NCBI RefSeq assembly: GCF_029784155.1
Contig: NC_073693.1
Location: 138,807,988 to 138,871,987 of the forward strand
Length of the DNA stretch: 64,000 nt
Origin: Uranotaenia lowii
Lineage: Eukaryota; Arthropoda; Insecta; Diptera; Culicidae
Direction of reading: 5' to 3'
Part shown: piece after piece, positions 22,881 to 34,241 of the stretch
Layout of the letters: each line of letters opens with the position of its first letter
Numbering within the stretch: the first letter of the stretch is position 1
The notes under the pieces: generated by a model
Database searches by the model: none
Seen by the model: the letters and a program-made list of their open reading frames with translations, nothing else
Told to the model about the DNA's origin: nothing
Made by a program: the position numbers and the translations under genes

Positions 22881-23860
22881 TAAATAAAAGAATGGCTTCA
22901 ATTGACTTTGGCTTTGTTATTCAAAGTGCCGAACGGATGGCACTACTGCGACCTCCGCTTCCACTAATGGATCCTCTCTGCCGGAAGACCTCCATTTTTC
23001 TTCACGGCAGAGTCCCGGTGCCTCCAAGTTTTTATTTGGCTTCTCGGCGATCCGGAGCGCCGATTGGCAGCACTTGCCACTGCAGCTCTGCGGCCGCCCT
23101 ACGCCTGGGCGCTAATTGGTGCCTCCGCCTTTGTACGTCGATCGCCCTACACCTGTGGCGCCTCCTGGGGTCTACCAGGGGGCTGCGGTATTCTTTCCGA
23201 CGGTTGAGTGCTTTAGATGAGATTGTTAATCTTCGAAAAGGGGCCCTGAGGAAACGGAATTCATTTAATATTTTTGCCCAAGCGTGGTCTCAGGTGGTAC
23301 TTACGCCCTTGTGCGGCCTTCTCGGTAGTTCCTTCCGATGCACCTTTTCGCCCTCAGCGGAACTGGGCCCGTTCTGTCTAGGGAGTGGAAAAGAGGAAGA
23401 GCGCTTCAAATTGGAGAGAAGAAGAAGTGAAGTTGTACCTTCCGATTTGCCGAGCCGATGTCAAACCGCTTGGCTAGCTAGCCGGGTCGAACGACGGTGA
23501 GAGACGGCTTGCCTGGACCACGGTTGTCGGGTTTCTACTTGGTTCGGAAATGCCTTTAGTCAAATCGGTTTTTTCTCCCCTATGAGATAATCGTACCTGC
23601 TTCCTTGGGCACTCTTGGTGGACCTTGCACCTGTGTTCCGCAGCCACCACGCAACCGGTCAAAACCGCTTGGGCACTTTGGCCAGTTTCCGCGCACCACA
23701 CTTTTCTTTTTTCCGCGACTACGACCGTACACGCCAACGTTTGTTGAAAACAGGCGTTCTCTTTTCCTCGTGGTCGGTTTTGACAGCTTCCTCTACGCTC
23801 GGTTTGGTTTCCTCCGAATTGGGTGCTTTTAACCCAAACCTGCACGCTTGACATCTTTTG
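22881..23860. other. GC-rich island of unknown origin
   Basis: Base composition rises sharply against the surrounding AT-rich DNA. Open frames on both strands (for example about 202 codons at 22892-23500 on the plus strand, 126 codons at 23474-23854 on the minus strand) are rich in Arg, Ser, Leu and Pro. They show no recognisable domain, as expected for chance frames in GC-rich DNA. The edge near 22867 (TGTGGTCAATGCCACATAAA) is compatible with a retroelement terminus, but I could not find a matching end or target duplication. It could be a solo LTR, a retrotransposon UTR or transferred sequence. Confidence 0.35.
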
Positions 23861-26070
23861 TCTAGTATTGGTTTAATTCTTCAAACACGCTTATTATATT
23901 CGAAATGGGGATGGGTTTAATTGTGTTAATTTTGCCAATCGCTCGTATCGTATAATACTTTTTAAGAATTATAATCTATCGTAAACTTAAATGCAACAGA
24001 CATGCCAGAACAAGCAATTGCGAATAAACACTTGATACGAACGAAAATTATATTTGTAACAGGCAGTGTATGGTAACATTACAATATCATAGGCACCATG
24101 GATTGTTTTTTATTTTACATAGATGATTGGTAGGCAGTACCGGCGCTAGATGGTAATGTAATCGCTTTGCGAAAAATCATACGCATTTTCGTCTAAATGT
24201 CCTCTCTGTTTGTCTGTGGAAGTAGTATGCTCCGGGCTAAAAGCGCATATTCATGTTTTGTGCAATATTTCAGTTCAGATCCACATTAAATATATTCGTA
24301 TGATTAAATGGAAATAGTTGATACTGATGATAAGAATACTTAAAAGCTGAAATTTTGGCAGAATTTTACAAATCACTCGATCATTTTCATAAAAAACAGT
24401 TAGGGATGGCATTTCGAACATATGATTTTTTTTTTATCAAATCAGTATTAAGCTCTTCTGTTTTCACTGTTAGGTTTAAATTAGATCGCAATCTGGAATG
24501 CTTATTCTAGCGCAATAGCTGATTGTTCTTATTTACCTCAAAACAGGGAAATGTTTACTGAACCATTATTTTATCATATCAGCCCCAAAATATTAACTAG
24601 AATAACCAGGTTTTGGTTATGTTTGATACAGGTTGGAAAAAGGTTTTTTTTTCATAACTCAGATATTTTTTTAATGATTGAGTTGTCAAATTTTCTTAAC
24701 CAATTTTGCTAATTAGCATGGTCAACAACATTGACATACTGGCATCATATTGAAGGGGTCCCAAGGTTTCTTAACAACCGTTAAATTTAGAATGCCTAAG
24801 AGTTTCGTCAGCTTCACTTCGCTTCTTTCGATATTCTCAAAATCACTTTGGATGTATTTAATTCTGCAAGTAACCTCCCCAAAGCCGAAAAAAATATCAC
24901 AAACAATCCCCTCCAATCAAATAAAATTAATCTAATAAAGCTTCTGAGTGTCCTGGGCGTGCACGAGATGCCACACTGTCAGACGACATCGAAGCTCGTA
25001 GCTCTCCGAACAAATCATCTCGCGCTCGAGTGCTCCCAAATATATTTGTCTAGGGAAGTTTGTGTGCGGCCAAAGATGAAAAGCTTCAAGGACCATTGCA
25101 GTGCTGGGCTTGCTGGGTACTAAAAATAGTCCAAATGGCTGGCATCGCTCCAGACATTGTGATTTTTCGAGATACCTAGTACCTACATTTTTTCCCTCCA
25201 TGCACATGTGAATGAGCCCAATTTAGCCCACCCAGCCACTGACTGCTAAAAAAATTGTATAGGAACTCGAGTGCATTGATTATGTGAAAACATGTTAGGT
25301 ACTCGAGTCACGTTCCGTTCCGTTGCTCTTCTGAGGGTTTTGTGTATGTGTTTTTTTTCTTCTGCTAGGTCACCCTAAAAGCACAATATCCTCGAAGGAG
25401 GGCTCGGCTGACTTGAGCGGTGTATTTCGAGCTAAAAATCTAGCTCGGTCATTTGTTTTCACCGGTCTTAAATCAAGGTTATGGCTTTTGGATGGAATTT
25501 AAAACATGCATTCCGGTCCTACCAAAATATTCCTATGAAACCATGATTTCAGTTCTTATTTCCAAGCGTTTTTTTTAGCAAATTGAAGTTCTAGAAAATA
25601 GAATTGAAAATAGAAAGTATGAAGTAAAGAAAAAGATCTTAGAATTTAATGTATTCAAAACATCTCTTCAAAAAACTGTATTCGAAATTTCATCCACTGA
25701 GAAACACTTCCATGTCACGTTTGGAGATTTGTCTACGTGGTTGAAAAAGCCATCGTACCTAAAACTTTTCGATGTGTCGATGAGAAAAGATGAGCATCTC
25801 TTCAAATTTTTTTCTTGTTTTCATGCAGACCATCAATTTCATCAACTTGAATTTGCAAACATTGAACTAGCTTCGTAGCATATCACGGCTTTATGAGCTA
25901 CCCTACCCTCGACGTGTGCAATTTAACGACGAACGACATTTTCAAATAACGGAAGCTCTGAAAAGTTGATGACACTCGAGAGGATCAATCACCTAATTTT
26001 TGCAGTTTCGAAGTTTTGCGAGCCAAAATATTGATGGGAAGACTCAAACCGAAGATAAAATATTTTTAGG
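23861..26070. other. AT-rich non-coding DNA
   Basis: No supported gene. The patch at about 24930-25450 is somewhat less AT-rich, but its frames are short and unrecognised. Confidence 0.4.
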
Positions 26071-26635
26071 GTAGCGTAGAGTGACGTGGTGCCATTTCTT
26101 GGTGTTTATAAGAAGTTTTGAACAAAATTTTAGTGCTATCTATTTTTTTATGATTATATTTGACAGCATGTTAAAATAAATAAGTATGCTAAAAAAATTA
26201 GGACGGCATGTTGTGCTATGATTGGAGAATCTTCGTATTTTTTTAAAATTTGTGTGCTACACGATACCATTGCACATTGGTCCATGAAGGAACTTTATTT
26301 GGGAGACAGTTTGGGAACAGTCCGGCCCGGTTTTCTGGATTTAATTTTAAAATGCCCGGATTTATTCACTTCATTTGGCAAATCAAACACAAAAAAAACA
26401 ACTAACGACTCCAAAGCAAAATTTTTGAGGAAGTTTAATGAAAATAATTCTAAAAGGTTTTTTGGAAGCCTAAAATACGATTTAAAATCTGTTAATGAGT
26501 TTAATAGAATTTTTTTAAAATATTTTTTTCTTGATTTTTGTGGAGTAATTTCTGGGCTTTGAGAAAATTAGCCCGGGTATAGCCCGGATTTATGGTTGTC
26601 ACTTTTGAAATCAAATGCCCGGATTTTTATATAAA
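26070..26635. repeat. Dispersed repeat shared with 43566-44420
   Basis: Phrases 'TAGAGTGACGTG', 'TTTGACAGCAT' and 'TGTTGTGCTATGATTGG' occur here (26079-26223) and again at 43950-44400. 'AGTCCGGCCCGG', 'GCCCGGATTT' and 'TTGAAATCAAATGCCC' (26315-26620) match the adjoining repeat at 43566-43950. The two modules sit in opposite order in the two places. No coding capacity is supported. Confidence 0.55.
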
Positions 26636-26636
26636 A

Positions 26637-26848
26637 CTAGCTGATCCCGTACGAACTTCGTTTCGCTTTAAATCATTGGTACGTCAAAATGAGTTTAGAA
26701 AATGAATTCAAAACATTCTTTCGACAATTTTGGGGAAAAAAATCAACAGTGTTTAAAGTCGCAACTATTACTATTACTTGAAATTCAAATTAAACGGTTG
26801 ATTGGCTTTTTATTAAAATTTATGTGAGAGTGTTTTCTTCTCAGTGTT
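26637..26848 (+). repeat. 'CTAGCTGATCCCG' repeat, 5' part only
   Basis: About 210 bp starting CTAGCTGATCCCGTACGAAC is nearly identical to the start of the longer copy at 58683. It breaks off into a TCTCAGG minisatellite at about 26849. Confidence 0.8.
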
Positions 26849-27095
26849 TTCTGTCTCAGGTCTCAGGTCTCGTGTTTTATGTCTTAGTTTTCTAGTCTCA
26901 GGTCTCAGGTCTAATGTCCCATGTCTTTGGTCTCATTCTTCAAGTCTCAGGTTTCATGTCTCAGGTCTCAGGTCCCTTGACTTAGGTCTCAGGTGTCATG
27001 TCTAAAGTCTCAGGTCTCATGTCTCTAGTCTACATTTTCAAGTCCAGGTCTTATGTCTCAAGTCTCAGGTCTCAGGTCTTAAGTGTCAGAACTTC
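26849..27095. repeat. TCTCAGG-based minisatellite
   Basis: About 245 bp is built almost wholly from variants of the heptamer GTCTCAG, with interspersed GTCTCATGT and GTCTTAG variants. It starts exactly where the 'CTAGCTGATCCCG' repeat stops resembling its sister copy. Confidence 0.85.
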
Positions 27096-27116
27096 AAAGC
27101 TGCAGAATTCGAATGG

Positions 27117-27225
27117 TCTTTTTTTACACGGTTTTCGGGAATTAACACGGTTTTTTTTACACGGTTTTCGGGAATTAGCACGGTTTTTTTTTACACGGTT
27201 TTTTTTACGCGGTACGTATATCAGT
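27117..27225. repeat. Short tandem repeat of TTTTTTACACGGTTTTCGGG type
   Basis: Four to five imperfect copies of 'TTTTTACACGGTTTT(CGGGAATTA)' occur back to back. It is non-coding; its low-complexity open frame is an artefact. Confidence 0.75.
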
Positions 27226-27539
27226 GTAAAAAAAAACCTTACTGTATATAGATTACCCGGTTAGTCCGGCCCAGATATGTACGTGCTGGAAAAATTCTAG
27301 CAATCTTAACCTAGATATGCGTGTGCTCGTAGTCAGCCGATAAACAACTGCAACTTCAATCAATAGTGCAGGGGTGTCAAGCAGCATAGCAAAGTAAAAA
27401 TAGTAACACGGGGTATTGTCACAATAGATCAACTAAATGGTCGCAGTGGACTCTCTCCCCAACAGGAAAAATGAGAGACAGACAAATTGTGTCTTTAGCA
27501 AAAATTCTCATCAAACCATGTGCTTTGAAAATCTTAAAC

Positions 27540-27725
27540 GGACAGTATTTAAAAAAAAGGTAAAATTTACCGAGAAGCAGAGGCGATTTTCTTCCCATCT
27601 TTCGAGGTGAATTTTTTTTTCCATTTGCGTTGCAAAAAGAGAAAATTTACCTTTTTTCATCCACCTACGAAAAAAGTGAATTTTACCTTTTTTTTGTTTT
27701 ACCAAGAAAAAGGTAAATTTTATGT
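27540..27725. repeat. 'ATTTACCTTTTT' repeat with inverted ends
   Basis: The segment starts AAAAAAAGGTAAAATTTACC and ends 'AAAAAGGTAAATTTT', with several GTGAATTTTACC/GGTGAATTT words in between. Related phrases occur at 28230-28370 and 36590-36740, so it belongs to a dispersed family. Confidence 0.45.
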
Positions 27726-27921
27726 TTTCGAGATTCACTTAGCAAAAGGCAGATTCTAACAAAATTTATTCATAATTTTATATTCATCTAAGATAGAAGG
27801 GGATTTTAACCTTCTTATTATTGTTTTGGAAACTATGACCATGTCCAAAAAAAAATGCATTGTTGGAACAAGACCAATGCAACTTCCATCCCTCAGACTG
27901 GTGGCAATCCGGCTCGGTGAT

Positions 27922-28097
27922 TTACTTTTTGTTCATTTTCCGGGTATATACTTCTGGCTTCCTCTCCGTCACTTTCTTCGCATACTTTCGCGCCACAATG
28001 GCCGCTGGATCTTCCTGTGTGAGCATAGTCATGTCCTTTTCCGTTCGAGTCAACTTGGTCTTTCTGTACCATGAACAAGATTGATACGCTAGCAGAA
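27922..28097 (-). CDS. Possible terminal exon or pseudogene fragment, function unknown
   Basis: On the minus strand a plausible acceptor (TTTTATTTAG) precedes an open frame of 58 codons ending in TAA at 27922-27924. The first complete codons give LLAYQSCSWYRKTKLT and the end reads KPEVYTRKMNKK*. The middle is charged and helix-like (QEDPAAIVARKYAKKVTERK). Composition is less AT-rich than the surroundings, as expected of coding or formerly coding DNA. I do not recognise the protein. No upstream exon, promoter or good poly-A signal was identified. It may be the last exon of a gene on the opposite strand, a decayed gene copy, or chance. Confidence 0.3.
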
Positions 28098-28592
28098 CTA
28101 AATAAAATTTAAAGCTTTATTTACATTTTGGTTCCGATTCTTGTATATTGCGCACCATTTTAAAACTACTTTCTGGATGAAAAAACTGCTTACTGCTATA
28201 AGCGGCTACGGCAAACAGGTAGGAGATTTTTTTTATTTACCTTTTTCCTAGGGGATTTTCCCTTTTTTCTAGCTCAATTTAGGTAGAATTCACCGCGCTG
28301 AGAGGCAAGCTTTACCTCGAAGAGGTCGAAGGTGCCTTCTTTCTAGAAGAATTGTACCTTTATTGAAGTAGAATTACATGTTACGGCAGCACTATAGGGA
28401 GGCAAACTGAAATTTGCGAACCGATCTCGCGTCACGAAAATAGCTTCATTAACGGACATCTTTCCTAAAAGACATATCAAGCTTGTTCATCGTTGATAGG
28501 CTATTCGAAAATTAAAAAAAAAAACACGGACGCTCCACCCCTTGACGAGTTTTGTTTTTTTCCAACATACAAAAGGTATAAAAGAAGGAGTC
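28098..28592. other. Non-coding DNA up to the retrotransposon insertion
   Basis: It contains a fragment of the 'TTTACCTTTTT' repeat family at about 28235-28375 ('GAATTCACC', 'TTTACCTCGAAGAGGT'). Nothing else is recognisable. Confidence 0.4.
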
Positions 28593-28604
28593 GCCTGACG
28601 GGTT

Positions 28605-28960
28605 TTTTTTATTTGCAAATGGTTTTATTAAGGCATTTTACTTATAAAGTTTTTATGTGCCGGGAGTATTTTTCCTAACTTTGGGTTAGTAAGAGGGGGG
28701 CCGTAATCGTCGTGGCTACTCAACTGTTAATTCAACTTATTATAGGAAGGGAAATGGGATGAACTGGGGTCACTTCCAAGAACAGTTTCCGTTAGGGTCC
28801 GGTGGTGGCTTCCTGTAGCTGTGGTTTCGATAGCTACCTCAGGGTTTTCGACTTCCTGGCCAGCCTTCTTTGTGGTGTTGTAGGACCCGTCGGATGAAAG
28901 TTTGTTCTAATAAATAGACGAAACGAGCATTAGGTAGAGTACAGACAGAGGGGAAGAGGA
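28605..28960 (-). other. I-clade element 3' UTR and tail
   Basis: Non-coding sequence follows the ORF2 stop. On the minus strand it ends AATAAAAAAAA just before the target duplication, consistent with an A-rich 3' tail used in target-primed reverse transcription. Confidence 0.7.
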
Positions 28961-31900
28961 CTAAACGACCAAGTCAGACAGTTTGAGATATTTGTATATA
29001 GGGTACAAATATTCAAGATCTAAGTTTGCCAAGATGTCTCGAATTGGAACACCAGGTAGTTTACTTCGGGCCCTAAGGGTATCCAGTAGCCAAGCCCTCG
29101 ATCGATCAAACCGTTCACACGTCCACACAACATGATCAATGTCGTGGTAGCCATCCCCACAAACACAAACATTGCTTGTAGCTAGATGTATACGAAACAA
29201 ATGCGCGTCAAGCCGGCAGTGATTTGACATGAGCCGAGAAACCACGCGAATGAAATCGCGACTCATGTTAAAATGCTTAAACCATGCCTTCGTCGGAACC
29301 TTAGGGATAATCGTATGGAGCCAACGTCCCTTTGTGCCATTGTCCCAGCTAGACTGCCAAGCGTTAATCGCTAAAGTGCGAGGTATTGAAAAATATTCAT
29401 TGTAAGTTATTATCCTCTCAAAGATTTCACCTTGTAACGCGCCCATTTTAGCCAATGAGTCCGCATTTTCATTGCCTTGAATAAGACAATGAGACGGGAT
29501 CCAAGCTAAGGTAATCCTGTACGAATTTTCGATCAAAGCGCCCAATATCCCTGATTTTCCAGCAAAAAATGGGAAGAGCGCTTCATCAGTTTCATCGATC
29601 GAATCGCCTCAACGGAGCTTAGACTATCCGAATAGATGAAATAGTGGTCTACGGGCAGTGTGCGAATGTGTTCCAAGGTGCAGTAAATAGCGGCTAGCTC
29701 AGCAGTGTAAACGGAGCATGGCTCTCGAAGCTTGAACGAAGCTTCAAAGCGCTCATTGTACACTGCGAAACCAGTCGCGCCGTCGATTCTAGAACCATCA
29801 GTAAAGAACATTTTTGTAGGGTCAATTTCACGTACTTTTGATGCAAAGATTGAAGGAATGACGTTGGGTCGGACGTGATCTGGTATTCCACGGATGTCAG
29901 CGGTCATGGACAGATCGAATCTTATCAAGGAACTGCTACTCGGGTAAAAGTGACTCGTGTCCGAATTTAATAAAGAAGGATTTATTTCTAATTGACTAAG
30001 AGTGTGATAATCATTTACATATTTTACTTGCGGATTAATATTCATAAGCCTTTCCAAATTTTCTATCACCAAAGGATTCATAGTTTCACTTCGAATTAGG
30101 AAACGTAGCGATAAATCGTAGAACCGCTTTTTTAACGGCATTACTCCCGCCAGTACTTCGAGACACATCGTATGTGTCGACTGCATACAACCCATGCAAT
30201 ACGCAAACAACGAAACTGTATTAGTTCTAGTTTAATCAAGTGGGTTTGCGCGGCGGACCCAAAGCAAAAGCTTCCGTATTCTATTCCGTATTCTTATTCC
30301 GACAGTATCGTTGTTTGGTATAACCTGATGAGGTCCTGTGGATGAGCACCCCACCAGGTTCCAGTAATCGTTCGAAGAAAATTGATTCTCTTTTGGCATT
30401 TTTGTGTCAAGTACCTAATATGTTTTCCCCAGAGGCATTTAGAGTCGAACCAGACACCCAAATATTTAAAACTAAGAGATTGAGTTAGAGTTCTACCCAT
30501 CATAAGGAGCTCTATTTGAGGAGGGGAATGCTTCCTTGAAAAAACTACTAACTCGGTTTTACTAGGCGAAAACTCGATGCCTAGATTCCTGGCCCAATGT
30601 GATAAATTATTTAGAGTTTCTTGTAACGGAGGTTTAATTTGAGTGCTTTTTCTACCTGTGATATGAACAACACAGTCATCCGCAAGCTGTCTTAGCGTGC
30701 AATTTTGTGCCATACAAGCATCGATTTCTCGGACATAAAAGTTGTATAGCAGGGGGCTTAAACATGAGCCTTGGGGTACCCCATGTAACTAATTCGTTCA
30801 ACTTTGGTTTCTCCATGACTAAAATGCATGATTTTTTCAGACAACAGGTTATATAGAAAATTGTTCAATATTGGTGGAAGTCCGCAAGAGTTAACATTAC
30901 TAGATAGCACTTCTATGGACACCGAATCGAATGCCCCTTTGATGTCCAGAAATACTGCCCCCATCTGCTCTTTTTGGGCAAACGCCAATTGAATGTCTGA
31001 TGAAAGTAATGCTAGACAGTCGTTCGTACCCTTGCCTCTACGGAATCCAAATTGTGTACTTGACAACAGATTGTTTGATTCAACCCATTTATCCAGCCGA
31101 AAGAGAATCATTTTTTCGAGCAATTTCCGGAGACACGAGAGCATTGCAATCGGCCTATACGAGTTGTAATCAGAAACTGGTTTTCCCGGTTTTTGGATGG
31201 CGATGACTTTCACTTGTCTCCAGTTATGCGGAACAATGTTCATCTCTAAACATTTATTGAATAAATTCAACAGGCGTTTCTTAGCGGTATCTGGCAGGTT
31301 CTTCAACAAGTTGAATTTGATTCTGTCCAGTCCGGGAGCAGAATTGTTACAAGACCAGAGCGCAAGTGAAAGTTCGACCATCGAGAATTGATCCTCCGTT
31401 TCGGAACTATTCTCTGTATTCCGATATATTTTCTGTGTTGGTACTGCGTCCGGACAGACCTTTTTCGCGAACTGTGTCAGCCATCGACTCGAGCTTTCCT
31501 CACTTCCGTTCGAAGGTGTGTAATTTCGCATGTTTCGTGCCGTTTTCCAAAGCGTGTGCAGAGACGTTTCTCGAGATAACCCATCCACGAATCGCCGCCA
31601 GTACCCACGTTTCTTGCCCCTGATCAAGTTCTTGAACTTGCGTTCCAAGGCTAAGTAACGTTGGAATTTTTCTGGCAATCCGGTTCTGCGAAACTCAACA
31701 AACGCCTTGCACTTTTCTCCTCGTGCACGTGAGCAGTCTCCATCCCACCACGGAGTGGGAGGCCGTTTCTGTATCGTCGAATTGTCATTCCGTCTGACCT
31801 GTGCCCCGATTGCACAGTCCACAATTGTCCCGGAAATAAAACTGTACTCTGCCTCCGGAGGCAGTTCTTCCGTTGAGTCGATGGCTTCAATGACACCTGA

Positions 31901-32656
31901 TGCATACTTTTTCCAATCTATATTCTTTGTGAGGTCATAAGGAATATTGATCTCTTCGGGTGGACTACGACCACTGGTGATAGAAATATTGATAGGCAAA
32001 TGATCGCTTCCCTGAGGGTCTTGGATTACCTTCCACGTACAATCCAAGCTCAGAGAGGAAGAAGCTAAAGAAAGGTCTAAAATACTATGCTGTGATTGGG
32101 ATCCATTAATTCGAGTCACTTCCCCATTGTTTAAGACAGTCATGTTGAAGTCGTCGCACAGCTCATATATCATGTTAGCACGATCATCATCACGTGAGCT
32201 ACCCCAGCCCACGCCATGGGAGTTGAAGTCTCCCAGAACTAGTCGGGGTTCTGGAAGAAGTGAAATAATATTGGCCAATTGGTTCCGGCTCACGCTTAAA
32301 TTTGGCGGGATATATACCGAGGCTAGGCAAAGGTCTTGGCCTTTAATTCTAGCTTGGCAACTGACGACTTCAATACCTGGAGATGGTTGTAGTGGAATAC
32401 GATAGAAAGAGTGGCATTTCTTGATCCCCAAAAGAACGCCACCCCCTCTTTGTCTATCTCGATCCAGGCGAATAATATTGTGGCTATGGAAGTTAAAATC
32501 TGTGTTTGGAGAGAGCCAAGTTTCGCATAAAGCGAACACATCACAATTCAAATTGTGTACCAATACTTTAAAGGAGTCTAATTTTGGTAAAATACTTCTG
32601 CAGTTCCATTGCAATACAGAAACAATTTCTCTTACCTCAGTGGACGAGTTATTCAT
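28961..32656 (-). pseudogene. I-clade ORF2: endonuclease, reverse transcriptase, RNase H (frameshifted)
   Basis: The ATG at 32656-32654 (MNNSS) overlaps the ORF1 stop. The first frame (about 632 codons, to 30758) has the apurinic-type endonuclease: LQWNCRS, CETW with catalytic Glu, LGDFNSHG, and GSDHLP. The RT follows: AIQKPGKP, YRPIAML, and FLDIKGAFDSV motif A. A single-base loss in a G-run at about 30781-30784 shifts the frame just before VPQGSCLSPLLYN. The catalytic box is LADDCVV, with Leu where Tyr or Phe is usual. An in-frame stop falls at about 30294, and another 1-nt loss near 30200. RNase H then shows FFTDGSRIDGA, YTAELAAIY, YSDSLSSVEA and WIPSHCLIQGNENADSLAK. That is the full D-E-D-D set, broken by a frameshift near 29545. 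A C-terminal CVCGDGYHDIDHVVWTC motif precedes the stop. In intact elements this protein nicks DNA and copies the RNA into it. Confidence 0.88.
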
Positions 32657-34241
32657 CAAAAGAAATTACTTCTGCGATGAGGGTCATAGAGAGAGCTTTC
32701 TTTTTCAAGACTTCTCTCAAAAGTGGGACAAACATATTAATCATAGTCCTCCATCCTGCTGGTACGCTGAAAAAGTCTAGGATGAACTCAACAATTTCCG
32801 AAAATTTCATCTTACCATCAGCCGAAAAGCTGGGCAAACTGTTCGACGATGGATCAGGTGCAGTTTCACTGGGAATTGTTGCATTCCTGTTTACTACTGA
32901 TGGTCCTGAATTCTGAAGGGAAGTCTGGGGTTTTGACTTACCAGAAAGTGGAGGGAAGTCCTTCGGGGACGGATTAAAACCCGGAGGTCTCTGAATAGGA
33001 GGGGTAGAATAACTATTTCCACTTTGAGGATTTTTTGTTTTATTAACTTTGCTGGCAGCTGATCGGGGTTGTGTGTTAGTTGTGCGTTTCCTTTTTGGAG
33101 CCTGTGAAACATTTTTTCTAACAAATGGCCCAGCTGATGTTCCTTCACATGGATCCTCCCCTTCGGATTCATACTCGCTTAGAAGGCCAAACTGGTTCTC
33201 TGAGACGATTGGCAAAGACTTCATCAGCATGTCTCTATATGATTTTTTAGAGCGGGTTTTCAAAGAAGTCTTGATTTTTTCCCGGCGCGATATGTACTTC
33301 GGACACGCCGAGAGAGCATGAGATTCCTCGCCTGTGCAATACAAACACTTGCTTAATGCTTGTATTTCACACGAAGCTTCTGCATGCTTCTCCCCGCACT
33401 TAGAGCAGCGTGCCTGATTGCAACAGTAGGCGGCCGTATGATCCAACTGCTTGCAATTCTGGCAGTACATGACCGAAGGCACATAAAGTCTCACAGGTAG
33501 ACGAACCTTCCCGATCGCAACGAAATCAGGAAGTGCAGTGCCGGAAAAGGTAACACGATAGGAGTTCGACAGGGAAAATGTTCGTTTTTCCCCCTCGTCA
33601 TGAGCTGATTTTAGCTGCCGAGCGTCCAGCACCTTGACCGTGGGAAGACCAGGGTCTTTGAATCGGCCAACCCCGGACTCCACAAGGTCATTGACGGTCA
33701 AACCCTCTTCGGTTACCACTCCGTCGATTTCCACGTCACGAGCGGGAACGTATACGCGATATTCGATCGTAAACTTCGGGTCACAAGCAATGGCATTTGC
33801 TTCCTTCAGGCTACCAACAACAATGCGCATCTTGTGCGGTCTCATCGGCTGGTAGCTGATTACGGAAGGGTAAGATCTGTCGAGGTCTCGGGCGATTGAA
33901 ATCACATTGGGTGATTTCCCATTCGTTTTGGACCGGATGTAAACTACCCAAGGTCCCGTCGATTCAGGTTGGTAAACCCGACGACGAGGGGGAGGTTTAG
34001 GCAGCTCGTTAGCTTCTTGAACAGGGGAATTTACTTGAGGGGTAGATGATGATGAGGAGTTGCCGAAAACAAAGGGAGTAGGGGAAATAGACCGATTATA
34101 GGACTGCGGAAGGGTGGAAGGGGTATTTTCCGAGTCCGACAGGTACATTGGATGTTCATCCAAAACTTCCTCGGAAATAACTTCCTCGGAATAGTCCTCC
34201 CGAAAAGGGGGATCTTTACCCACCTCGCCGTCGTCATCCAT
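32649..34241 (-). CDS. I-clade ORF1, gag-like RNA-binding protein with three zinc knuckles
   Basis: An intact frame of 530 codons starts at the ATG at 34241-34239 (MDDDGEVG). The frame is open a little further upstream but without an ATG. Residues 1-95 are acidic and Ser/Pro-rich. Residues 97-255 form the conserved I-type gag core (GPWVVYIRSK, MRIVVGSLKEAN, YRVTFSGTALPDFVAIGKVR). Residues about 260-314 hold three knuckles: CQNCKQLDHTAAYC, CSKCGEKHAEASC and CLYCTGEESHALSAC. The C-terminal part is basic and Pro/Ser-rich. Such proteins coat the retrotransposon RNA in a cytoplasmic particle. The stop overlaps the ORF2 start in the octamer ATGAATAA, which suggests stop-restart translation. No frameshift or internal stop is seen, so this part is younger or less damaged than ORF2. 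Confidence 0.85.
   Translation of the reverse strand: MDDDGEVGKDPPFREDYSEEVISEEVLDEHPMYLSDSENTPSTLPQSYNRSISPTPFVFGNSSSSSTPQVNSPVQEANELPKPPPRRRVYQPESTGPWVVYIRSKTNGKSPNVISIARDLDRSYPSVISYQPMRPHKMRIVVGSLKEANAIACDPKFTIEYRVYVPARDVEIDGVVTEEGLTVNDLVESGVGRFKDPGLPTVKVLDARQLKSAHDEGEKRTFSLSNSYRVTFSGTALPDFVAIGKVRLPVRLYVPSVMYCQNCKQLDHTAAYCCNQARCSKCGEKHAEASCEIQALSKCLYCTGEESHALSACPKYISRREKIKTSLKTRSKKSYRDMLMKSLPIVSENQFGLLSEYESEGEDPCEGTSAGPFVRKNVSQAPKRKRTTNTQPRSAASKVNKTKNPQSGNSYSTPPIQRPPGFNPSPKDFPPLSGKSKPQTSLQNSGPSVVNRNATIPSETAPDPSSNSLPSFSADGKMKFSEIVEFILDFFSVPAGWRTMINMFVPLLREVLKKKALSMTLIAEVISFDE

Noticed and set aside
22892..23500. 202-codon frame starting with ATG
   Set aside because: Composition explains its length (GC-rich island); no domain, signal peptide or splice context supports a gene.
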